Shown: piece by piece, positions 24,146-31,374 of the stretch | Position numbering within the stretch: the stretch's first letter is position 1 | Layout of the letters: each line of letters starts with the position of its first letter | NCBI GenBank assembly: GCA_002335425.1 | Contig: DDCB01000035.1 | Span: forward strand, 1-64,000 | From: Chthonomonas sp. UBA2017 | Lineage (GTDB): Bacteria; Armatimonadota; Fimbriimonadia; Fimbriimonadales; Fimbriimonadaceae | DNA: 64,000 nt | Direction of reading: 5' to 3' | The notes under the pieces: generated by a model | Database searches by the model: none | The model's input: only the letters and a program-made list of their open reading frames with translations | Told to the model about the DNA's origin: nothing | Position numbers and translations under genes: made by a program

Positions 24146-24601
24146 TCATGCGATCTCTTTCAAGACTCCGGCTAATCCTGCCAGGGCAGTGGCGACAAGG
24201 GGCCATTGGTCGAGGGAGGCGAGCGGAATCCACTGGGCGAGGTCAGTCGAGCCGAACGGCTCGGGTCGAAGCTCACCGCTGACGATCTCGGCTTCGAAAA
24301 TCAATCGGACCACATGCACTTCATGGTCGCTGTTGCGATAGTGATCCGAAGTGACGGTCAACGGGCGAAGAACTCGAATCTGGTACCCCGTTTCCTCATG
24401 CGTTTCGCGCACGACGGTCTCGAGCGGGTCCTCCCCAAAGTGACAACCCCCACCCGGCAAAGTCCAGGAGCCTGGCGAATCTCGGACTTCACGCGAAAGC
24501 CGGCATAACAGGACCTGGCCTTCTTGCACGATCACGGCATAAGCCGAGATTCGAAAGTACTTTTCGGCAAGGCCGGGGTATTTACCGGTCAATTTCCCCA
24601 A
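24146..24601 (-). CDS. NUDIX hydrolase
   Basis: The 151-residue protein has a full nudix box: GGGCHFGEDPLETVVRE continuing into HEETGYQI, matching GX5EX7REUXEEXGU. It probably hydrolyses a nucleoside diphosphate derivative with Mg. The substrate cannot be told. The TTG start at 24601 lies inside the end of nuoD (20-base overlap in another frame). A start further in is possible. It is probably cotranscribed with nuoD. Confidence 0.88.
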   Translation of the reverse strand: MGKLTGKYPGLAEKYFRISAYAVIVQEGQVLLCRLSREVRDSPGSWTLPGGGCHFGEDPLETVVRETHEETGYQIRVLRPLTVTSDHYRNSDHEVHVVRLIFEAEIVSGELRPEPFGSTDLAQWIPLASLDQWPLVATALAGLAGVLKEIA

Positions 24602-25796
24602 GCACGATGTCGATGGAGCCGATGATCGCGATGACGTCGGCGATCAGGCGCCCGATCGCCAGGACTTCGAGAGACTTCAAGTTCATGAAGCTCGACGGTC
24701 GCTCGTGCCACCGGTAGGGCCGGTTGGAGCCGTCGGAGACAATGTAGAATCCGAGTTCGCCTTTGGAACCCTCGATTCCGGCGTAAGCCTCGCCGACCGG
24801 GGTGTGAAACCCTTCGGTGTAGAGCTTGAAGTGGTGAATCAGCGACTCCATCGACGTGTCGATTTCGGCGCGAGGCGGCGGCGCGATCTTTCGGTCGAGG
24901 GTGTTATAGGGTCCCTCGGGGAGGCCGTCGAGAGCCTGGCGCAAAATCTTGGCCGACTCTTTCATTTCGGCAATTCGGACCAAAAATCGGTCATAGACGT
25001 CGCCATACTCGCCGACCGGGATTTGGAAATCGAACTCTTCGTATCCGCAGTAAGGGTTGGTTTTGCGAAGGTCCCAGGCGACTCCACTGGCGCGAGCGAT
25101 GGGTCCGCTGCATCCGAGTTCGAGAGCCTGCTGACCGGTCAAAACTCCCACTCCTTGGGTTCGCTCCTTCCAGATCGGATTCTCGACAAGCAGGTCTTCG
25201 ACGACCTTGAGTTCGGCTGGGAACTCCGCAAGGAACTTGTTTAGCTTGAGGTCAAAGCCCTCTGGCATGTCGCCCCGCAATCCACCGGGGACGATCCAGC
25301 TCGGCATCATGCGGACGCCGCTGAACATCTCGAACATGTCGAGGATGTTCTCGCGTTGCTGCATGATGTAGAAAAACGGAGTCATCGCGCCGAGGTCGAG
25401 GGCGTGGGTGCCGAGCCACACGCAGTGCGACGCAATTCGGCTCAGCTCGGCCAAGATGACTCGGAGATACTGCCCACGGCGAGGAATTTCGCATCCGAGG
25501 AGCTTCTCAACCGCAAGCGCGTGGGCCAAATTGTTGCCGTTGGCATTCAGATAGTCCATGCGGTCGGTCATCACGACGCACTTGTGATACTGCTGGAATT
25601 CGGCCTCTTTTTCCATCCCGGTGTGCAGATAGCCGATGACCGACTTGCACTGCACAATGACTTCGCCCTCCAGCTCGCAGATCACGCGAAGGACGCCGTG
25701 GGTCGAGGGGTGCTGGGGCCCCATGTTCACGACCATCGTGTTTTCCCCGGTTTTTTGGAAAATCGTCTCCGTGGTCGGCATGAAGGAGTTGCTCAT
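24582..25796 (-). CDS. nuoD: NADH-quinone oxidoreductase subunit D (49-kDa)
   Basis: NuoD forms the quinone-binding pocket of complex I together with NuoB and NuoC. The 404-residue product has the family start NMGPQHPSTHGVLRV and the segments GYLHTGMEK, NLAHALAVE, SHCVWLGTHALDLGA and the C-terminal HERPSSFMNLKSLE, IIGSIDIVLGEIDR. A TACGCT hexamer lies 12 bases before the ATG. nuoB and nuoC are not in the window; here nuoD, nuoE and nuoF follow on the same strand but with insertions between. Confidence 0.97.
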   Translation of the reverse strand: MSNSFMPTTETIFQKTGENTMVVNMGPQHPSTHGVLRVICELEGEVIVQCKSVIGYLHTGMEKEAEFQQYHKCVVMTDRMDYLNANGNNLAHALAVEKLLGCEIPRRGQYLRVILAELSRIASHCVWLGTHALDLGAMTPFFYIMQQRENILDMFEMFSGVRMMPSWIVPGGLRGDMPEGFDLKLNKFLAEFPAELKVVEDLLVENPIWKERTQGVGVLTGQQALELGCSGPIARASGVAWDLRKTNPYCGYEEFDFQIPVGEYGDVYDRFLVRIAEMKESAKILRQALDGLPEGPYNTLDRKIAPPPRAEIDTSMESLIHHFKLYTEGFHTPVGEAYAGIEGSKGELGFYIVSDGSNRPYRWHERPSSFMNLKSLEVLAIGRLIADVIAIIGSIDIVLGEIDR

Positions 25797-25877
25797 GGTC
25801 GTTGCGTGGAGCGTACCCCGACGCTTGAGGATGTCGCATGATCGTCCGCAGTTTGCCTCCAGTGGCCTGTTGCCGGG

Positions 25878-25883
25878 TATTGT
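25878..25883 (+). promoter_or_regulatory. candidate leaderless -10 hexamer (TATTGT)
   Basis: TATTGT ends seven bases before the ATG at 25891. The only purine-rich site, GAGGAGG, abuts the ATG and is too close to serve as a Shine-Dalgarno sequence, so a leaderless start fits better. Confidence 0.4.
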
Positions 25884-25890
25884 GAGGAGG

Positions 25891-26388
25891 ATGCCAGATG
25901 AGTTCGAAGACGAGTCGGGTTCTCTGTCGGAACCCCCTGGCTTTTTCCCCTATCGGGGCGAAGCGATGCCCGGAGAGCCGGTCGATTACGGCGAGCCGGT
26001 CCGGGTGACGATTGAGGGCGTTTTCGCGACCGAAACCAACGGCTCGATCAGCCACTTCGTTTTGCTTTCGGATTCCCAACAGCAAAAACTTCCAATCACA
26101 ATCGGACCCTATGAAGCGCATGCGATCAGCTCGGCACTAGAGGGGGTTCAGCCCGACCGCCCCATGGCCCATGACTTGATGAGGACCCTCGTCGACAAGC
26201 TCGGAGCGAGTGTCGAGCGGGTCGTGATCGACGATATCTGGAACGACACGTACTACGCCAAGCTGTTTTTGCAAGTCTGCGAAGAAGAGATCGAAGTGGA
26301 TAGTCGTCCGTCCGATGCCATCGCGCTGGCGGTGAGATTTCAGAGCCCGATCTTCGTGTCCGAAGGCATGTTGACGAGCCTCGATTAG
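25891..26388 (+). CDS. bifunctional nuclease family protein (BFN/DUF151)
   Basis: The 165-residue product contains the BFN core: VRVTIEGVFATETNG, KLPITIGPYEAHAI, DLMRTLVDKLGASVERVVI and SRPSDAIALAVRFQSPIFV. In plants and bacteria this family is reported as an RNase/DNase or as a regulatory domain, so the activity is uncertain. The N-terminal 30 residues are acidic and not conserved. It is divergent from nuoD and converges on the HAD gene with a four-base overlap. An in-frame GTG at 25882 and an ATG at 25966 are alternative starts. Confidence 0.88.
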   Translation: MPDEFEDESGSLSEPPGFFPYRGEAMPGEPVDYGEPVRVTIEGVFATETNGSISHFVLLSDSQQQKLPITIGPYEAHAISSALEGVQPDRPMAHDLMRTLVDKLGASVERVVIDDIWNDTYYAKLFLQVCEEEIEVDSRPSDAIALAVRFQSPIFVSEGMLTSLD

Positions 26389-27164
26389 GCGAATTCGCAG
26401 TCAAGAATTTTCAGGAGCTCGCTCAACTCTCTGATTTCGGCATCCGGGTCGGGCGATCCAGCGGGTCGCTCTTCAGGCTGAGGGTTGGCTTTGAGGTCTG
26501 CGCTCGGCGGAAGGTCCGAAGGACGGCGAATCCAGATGGCTCGCCAACCGTAGCGCAAAGCAGGCTCGATGTCGTGGCCATAACTATTCCCCACCATCAA
26601 CAGTTCGTCGGGCTCGGCCCCAAAGTGGGTTTCCGCCTTCTTGAAGACCGAGACATTCGGCTTCCCTTCGCCTTGTTCGCCTTCGATCAGCACGAGTTCG
26701 AACATGCCGTCGAGTCCACACGTCGCGATCTCTTGACGCTGGATGTCGGCGGGGCCGTTCGTCATCAGCCCGAGCGGCCACCTCTGGGCGAGGCGATCGA
26801 GCACCGTCCGAGCATCGGGAAACAGCTCTAAGTAGCAATCCCGCAATTCGCCATATCGGTCGCCGACTTTTCGAGCCTGGTCAGGATCGTCGCACCCGGC
26901 CTTGGCGAGCGTGCGGCGCATCTGCTCCGTCCGGGTCGGCTGCCCTTCCTTTAGATAGACCTCGTACCACTGGGTCTGCTTCAGCGTGGGTGCGAATTCT
27001 CGAAAAGCCTCGGCCCAATGGCGAACCATCGACTCGGGGGTCTGGCCTGGCAAGTCGAGCTCGGCGAACGTCTGGCGCAAGGCTTTCTTGCTCGCGTCCC
27101 AGTACCCGCAGAGCGTGTCGTCGAGATCGAAGACGACCGCCTTGAGCCGACTCGGGTCGATCAC
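26385..27164 (-). CDS. HAD-superfamily hydrolase
   Basis: The 259-residue protein has all four HAD motifs: FDLDDTL near residue 13, LMTNG, a lysine in GEGKPNVSVFKK and GNSYGHDIEPAL. It should be a phosphatase for a small metabolite, in the style of pyrimidine or sugar phosphatases. It is the last gene of a three-gene operon, after the site-2 protease and trpS, and overlaps trpS by ATGA. Confidence 0.92.
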   Translation of the reverse strand: MIDPSRLKAVVFDLDDTLCGYWDASKKALRQTFAELDLPGQTPESMVRHWAEAFREFAPTLKQTQWYEVYLKEGQPTRTEQMRRTLAKAGCDDPDQARKVGDRYGELRDCYLELFPDARTVLDRLAQRWPLGLMTNGPADIQRQEIATCGLDGMFELVLIEGEQGEGKPNVSVFKKAETHFGAEPDELLMVGNSYGHDIEPALRYGWRAIWIRRPSDLPPSADLKANPQPEERPAGSPDPDAEIRELSELLKILDCEFA

Positions 27165-28141
27165 CGGAGTTTCATCGCTCCCCGGACTTCCTCCATTGTC
27201 TGGCTGGCGAATTCTCGAGCCTCGCTTGCTCCTCGATGCAGAAGGTTTTCTAACTCCCCGCGATCGATTTGGTGCCGACGTTCCCGAGTGGCCCGGAGGC
27301 TCTCATTGACCGCCTCGGTGCACTCACGCTTGCATGCCACACATCCTCGCGAGCCCGATCGGCATTCGCTTTCAACGGTGTGGATGTTGTTGAGGTTGTA
27401 GACTTGGTGCAGGCTAAAGACTGCACACCCTTCGGGATGCCCGGGGTCGTCTTTGCGGATCTTCTCGGGGTCGGTAAAGGCGGTTTTCAGCTTGGCGGCG
27501 GTCTCGTCCTCCGTGTCTTGGATATAGATGGCGTTATTGTATGACTTGCTCATCTTTCTGCCATCGAGCCCGAGCATCAGCGGCACTTCTCCGATGATGT
27601 TCTTGAATTCAGGAAAGACCGGCCCATAAAGGTGGTTGAATCGGCGAAGAATCTCTCGGCTCAGCTCCAAATGGGGGGCTTGGTCCTTGCCCACCGGGAC
27701 CCCCATCGGCTTGTAAAGCAAGATATCTGCCGCTTGAAGCACCGGATAACCCAGCAGGCCGTAAGCTTCCCTTTCCGCGGTCAAGTTCTCTCGCTTCTCC
27801 TTGTAGGTAGGAACTCGTTCGAGCCACCCCAGTGGGGTCACCATGCTGAGAAGCAAATGTAGCTCCGCGTGCTCCTTCACGTGCGATTGGATGAACACAG
27901 TGGAGCGTTCGGGGTCGATCCCGGCTGCCAGATAGTCGAGCGCCACCTCCCGACTGTTTTCGCTGATGGCGCTTGGGTCGTCGGCCATCGTCGTCAGCGC
28001 GTGCCAGTCCACCACACAGCAGTAGAGCTTGTTCTCGTCTTGCAGCTTCACCCAATTTCGGAGTGCACCTTCCAGATTGCCCAAATGCAGCTTGGGTTGG
28101 GTGGGCTGCATGCCGCTGAGAATTCGAGGTTTGTTGATCAT
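27161..28141 (-). CDS. trpS: tryptophanyl-tRNA synthetase
   Basis: TrpRS charges tRNA-Trp. The 326-residue product begins MINKPRILSGMQPTQPKLHL, with HLGN at 19-22 as the HIGH motif and KMSKS near residue 194. The insertion ESECRSGSRGCVACKREC is typical of bacterial TrpRS with extra cysteines. The frame is open upstream but the ATG at 28141 fits the family and overlaps the stop of the protease gene by ATGA. Confidence 0.97.
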   Translation of the reverse strand: MINKPRILSGMQPTQPKLHLGNLEGALRNWVKLQDENKLYCCVVDWHALTTMADDPSAISENSREVALDYLAAGIDPERSTVFIQSHVKEHAELHLLLSMVTPLGWLERVPTYKEKRENLTAEREAYGLLGYPVLQAADILLYKPMGVPVGKDQAPHLELSREILRRFNHLYGPVFPEFKNIIGEVPLMLGLDGRKMSKSYNNAIYIQDTEDETAAKLKTAFTDPEKIRKDDPGHPEGCAVFSLHQVYNLNNIHTVESECRSGSRGCVACKRECTEAVNESLRATRERRHQIDRGELENLLHRGASEAREFASQTMEEVRGAMKLR

Positions 28142-28800
28142 GACGTCAGAAAATTGGGGAGCCCAAAAAGGTTCATGAAAAAGTTCGTGACCGGCCGAAG
28201 AATTTTGCCAAGGACGTTGAGGCTGGGGTTGATCTGCCCGAATAAGACCAGCCCGAGGAGCAAGAAAGTTCCCGTCGTCTGGTTCCACCGGTACCAAGCG
28301 TATCGAGACCGCTCCGGAAGGAACGCCCCCACCAACCAATGTCCATCCAGGGGCCCCAGGGGAATCAGATTAAAAACTGCCAGCGAGAGATTGATTACGA
28401 CCCCCAGCAAGAGGAACGCGATCCAATAGGCTCCGGTCCACTGCATCCCCACCGACAAATGAAAGAGGAGCGCAAACACCGCCGCTAAGAGGATGTTTGT
28501 GATCGGGCCCGCCGCGACGGTCAGAAAGTGATCCCATTTCGGGTTGCGCATCTTGCGGGGATCGCAAGGCACCGGACGACCCCAACCGATCCCAAAGCCC
28601 GTGTAGGACGTGACCAGGATCATGATAAAGCCGAACGGGTCGAAGTGCTTGAACAAGTTCAAAGTCACTCGGCCATAGATTCTCGGCGTCGGATCCCCGG
28701 CGGAATCGGCGACCTTCGCATGAGCGAATTCATGCAGCCCGATCGACAAAAAGAGGATCAGGATGGTGATGACAAATAAAGTCGCGTCGCGATCGGGCAT
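28138..28800 (-). CDS. site-2 protease family intramembrane metalloprotease (M50)
   Basis: The 220-residue integral membrane protein carries the zinc motif HEFAH at 23-27 in its first helix. The second ligand region is FNLIPLGPLDGHWLV. About five to six membrane segments are visible. S2P-like proteases cleave transmembrane substrates within the membrane, often regulators. Here the substrate is not evident. The ATG at 28800 is chosen; an upstream ATG at 28821 would add only seven residues. It leads an operon with trpS and the HAD gene. Confidence 0.92.
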   Translation of the reverse strand: MPDRDATLFVITILILFLSIGLHEFAHAKVADSAGDPTPRIYGRVTLNLFKHFDPFGFIMILVTSYTGFGIGWGRPVPCDPRKMRNPKWDHFLTVAAGPITNILLAAVFALLFHLSVGMQWTGAYWIAFLLLGVVINLSLAVFNLIPLGPLDGHWLVGAFLPERSRYAWYRWNQTTGTFLLLGLVLFGQINPSLNVLGKILRPVTNFFMNLFGLPNFLTS

Positions 28801-28985
28801 GAACTGACCCCTGTTATACATCCAAAGGGTCCAGGCTTGCCCGAGTCGGCCCCGACCCAAGCCCCCGCATGAACAAATTGTTAACCCAATCTTCCCTTAA
28901 CGCGATCTTCACCACGCCTTAACGCCTCCTCGCAAGAATGGGCTAACTCGGACGAACTGAGTTGTTATTTTGGAGGATGGAAAAG

Positions 28986-30452
28986 ATGATTCGAACTATG
29001 GGAATGATGCTGCTCGCCGGTGCGGCAGCGATCGCCTCGGCCCAATTTACGCCAGGCAAGCTCGTTGTAGCTCAAATTGGAGACGGGGCACCCGTCCCGT
29101 CGGCCACCAACGTGCCAGTCGTGCTCCGCGAGCTGAACCTCGACGGCACCTTCACCGGATATTCGGTGAGCTTGACCGCTGTTGGCGGCCGAAACAACAC
29201 CGTGGCTTACGGTGAAACAAGCGAAGCCAACTTGTACCGAACTCCCGACAAGCAGTTCCTGATGATCGGCGGCTTCGACCTGAGTCCGCGCGACGGATCG
29301 TGGGACCGAATCGGGACTCCCAGAGTCGCCGTTCGAGTGCCTGCATCTGGCACCCCCGCTTTTAGTGCAGGATGGGTCCCGGCTTCCTCGCTGGAGTTCC
29401 CACCGCTGGGCGATGGCGCGCGCATGGTTCTTTCCATCGACGGCGACACCTTCTGGGCGACCGGCGGAGACCAAGGCATCGTCAAGGGCACCTTCGCCGG
29501 CCCGATCCAGCAGTTCCTGGCTCCATTTGCCAGTTCGCGAACCATCATGCCTTACGGCTCGACCTTCATCTTTAACGGTTCGAACGTCGTGGGCGGTGAG
29601 AACGGATTTGTCGAGTGGGACGGCGTTTCAAACACGAGCGTCACCGAGCTCTTCCCAACCCCGGCTGGTGGATCGTCCCGCGACTTCCACATCATCGATG
29701 CCGACACCATGTACGTTGCAGCTTCGAGCTCGGGAGTCGGCCTGGTGAAGATGAAGCGAACCGGAGGTGTTTGGGCTGAAGAGTACCGACTGAGCGGCGC
29801 TGGTCTGAGCTCGATCGTTGTTGCCGACGGCAAGATCTTCGCGACCGCTTCGGGCGGCGGCAATATCCGATGGACTCAAGACACCGGCATGGCCTTTACG
29901 CCGTGGACCATCATCGCGACCGCGGCAACCGATTTCCGCTTCCGAGGTATCGAACTGGCTCCCGAAGTCGCTTCGGCCAATGCAGTCACCGGCACCGTGG
30001 ACTTTGGTCAGCTGACGGCTGCGTACAACACCGGCGCAAACTTGCCGACCTCGATCCCGGTCTCGTTCCGCGACGGTGGAAACAGCGAAATCGCGACCGG
30101 CTCGGCGACTTACAACCCAGTGACGGGTGCGTTCAGCGCCTCGGTTCCGGGTTCGGTGACCGTGCCCTATCGGGTGAGCTTCAAGCTGGGCTTCTGGCTC
30201 CGCAAGACGATGCCGAATCCGGCTGATCCTGCGGCTCCGCTGGGCAACTACAACTTCGGCACCGTGACCCCGCTGGTGGGCGACTCGGACGACGACAACG
30301 AAGTGACGAACTTCGACTACTCGCTCTGGGCAGCCGCTAACGGCAACTCCGTGACTGCTAACACCGACAACGACTTTGACGGTGACGGCGAAATCACGAA
30401 CTTCGACTACTCGCTCTGGGCCGCCAACAACGGCGCTCTCGGCGACAACTAA
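28986..30452 (+). CDS. exported protein with C-terminal dockerin-like Ca-binding repeats
   Basis: The 488-residue product has a signal peptide (MIRTMGMMLLAG to IASA). It is secreted and rich in Gly, Ser and Thr, with a beta-propeller-like middle whose family I do not recognise. Residues 433-488 hold two EF-hand-like loops, DSDDDNEVTNFD and DFDGDGEITNFD, each followed by YSLWAA. This is the shape of a dockerin type I module, which in this phylum is used for attachment or cell-surface retention as well as cellulosomes. GGAGG lies nine bases before the ATG at 28986. A strong terminator follows. Confidence 0.82.
   Translation: MIRTMGMMLLAGAAAIASAQFTPGKLVVAQIGDGAPVPSATNVPVVLRELNLDGTFTGYSVSLTAVGGRNNTVAYGETSEANLYRTPDKQFLMIGGFDLSPRDGSWDRIGTPRVAVRVPASGTPAFSAGWVPASSLEFPPLGDGARMVLSIDGDTFWATGGDQGIVKGTFAGPIQQFLAPFASSRTIMPYGSTFIFNGSNVVGGENGFVEWDGVSNTSVTELFPTPAGGSSRDFHIIDADTMYVAASSSGVGLVKMKRTGGVWAEEYRLSGAGLSSIVVADGKIFATASGGGNIRWTQDTGMAFTPWTIIATAATDFRFRGIELAPEVASANAVTGTVDFGQLTAAYNTGANLPTSIPVSFRDGGNSEIATGSATYNPVTGAFSASVPGSVTVPYRVSFKLGFWLRKTMPNPADPAAPLGNYNFGTVTPLVGDSDDDNEVTNFDYSLWAAANGNSVTANTDNDFDGDGEITNFDYSLWAANNGALGDN
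30396..30421 (+). repeat. 26-base exact repeat within the dockerin-like tail
   Basis: The 26 bases at 30306-30331 occur again exactly at 30396-30421, 90 bases later. Both copies encode the same TNFDYSLWA stretch. Silent identity suggests recent duplication or gene conversion. Confidence 0.85.
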
Positions 30453-30464
30453 GTTCGCCGACTT

Positions 30465-30503
30465 CCCCCTCCCCGCTCCGCGGGGAGGGGGCTATTTTTT
30501 TTT
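30465..30503 (+). terminator. strong rho-independent terminator
   Basis: A ten-bp GC stem (30465-30474 with 30482-30491) with a short loop is followed by CTA and nine T residues up to about 30503. It ends the gene at 28986-30452. Confidence 0.93.
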
Positions 30504-31318
30504 GGGTTCGGGGGTCCGGAAGTTCGGCAGTTCGGGTGTTCGTGGATTGGGGAGTTTTTGGGCTCCTGAGGCTCGAAGGGCCGACATCACCTAGCGAAGG
30601 CCGTGAGGCCTGGAAACGAGCCGCCTTACAGCTTTCATCCGCTGCCGCGGGCAGAGCCGTGAGCGTGACGAAGGAGCGCGACCGGCGAGGGCGTGGCATT
30701 GGGCGCGGCGGCGGATTCGGGAGCAGAATTGACGTGCCCGCTTCTCGCCGCCAGAGGGTGCCGGCGAGCGGCGCAATATTCCAAAGCTTCTGGAATCCTT
30801 GAGAACTCGTTCAATCAGCTGACGTTAGGGCGTGGGTTACGCAAGAAAGAGCGACATTCGCTCGGAGAATAGGCGTCAATCCTGGGAACAACACCGCAGG
30901 TTCTTCGCGGAACGCTGCAGGTTCTGCAAGGAACACCGCAACATCTTCAAGAAACACCGCAGTTTCTTCGAGAAACACCGTGTCTTTTTCGAGAAGCACC
31001 GCAGTTTCTTCGAGAAACACCGTGTTTTCTTCAAGAAACACCGCAACATCTTTGAGAAACACCGTGTCTTTTTCGAGAAACACCGCAGTTTCTTCGAGAC
31101 ACACCGCAGGTTCTTGCGTTTGTTCCGGTGCTCCTAAGGATGTCTACGGCAAGTAGAGAAGAAAAACCAGCAATCTGCAGGCCCGATTCGCCCGAAATCG
31201 GCGCGACCGCCGCCGGGCCCGAAGCCTCTCCCTCTGCTTTTTTCGAGGTGATGGCTCGTCGCAGGAACTTACCGATTGCTCTGACAGCAAATCGGACCGT
31301 TAGAATGACCACTTCCAC
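30504..31318. other. 815-base gene-poor intergenic region holding a 21-bp repeat array
   Basis: This stretch lies between the exported protein gene and pnp. I find no supported gene. Short open frames are present on both strands but without ribosome sites. The first 300 bases are GC-rich and look like degenerate material. Bases 30892-31122 are a tandem repeat array, listed separately. From 31192 to about 31245 is a segment similar to one near 39020. Confidence 0.6.
30892..31122. repeat. 21-bp tandem repeat array, 11 units
   Basis: Eleven consecutive 21-base units start with CACCG, except unit 2. Three sub-types alternate: units 4, 6 and 10 carry GCAGTTTCTTCGAGA; units 5, 7 and 9 carry TGT with a T-run; and units 3 and 8 carry CAACATCTT. 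Most contain a short inverted repeat (TTTCTTCGAGAAA). Reading frames run open on both strands because the unit is a multiple of three: a His-Arg-Phe-Phe heptad on plus and an Ala-Val-Phe-Leu-Glu heptad on minus. Neither has a credible start codon, so I treat it as non-coding until shown otherwise. Confidence 0.85.
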
Positions 31319-31360
31319 AAAAAACAGAACCCCTGGCCCAAGATTGGACTAGGGGCTCTG
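31319..31360 (-). terminator. rho-independent terminator after pnp
   Basis: Bases 31325-31334 pair with 31351-31360 with one mismatch. On the minus strand the stem is followed by six T residues at 31324-31319. It lies 15 bases after the pnp stop. Confidence 0.8.
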
Positions 31361-31374
31361 TCCTTCAGCGCGTT

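Noticed and set aside
30892..31122. CRISPR array
   Set aside because: Units are contiguous 21-mers without unique spacers and there is no cas gene; it is a tandem repeat.
30832..31137. Open frames across the 21-bp repeats as protein genes
   Set aside because: They begin at GTG codons without a ribosome site, run open on both strands because the unit is a multiple of three, and have no unique part. Left as a possibility in the findings.
31128..31352. Small ORF MSTASREEKP... after the repeat array
   Set aside because: It runs into the pnp terminator from the opposite direction, and its sequence contains a block shared with another intergenic region, so it is probably repeat-derived.
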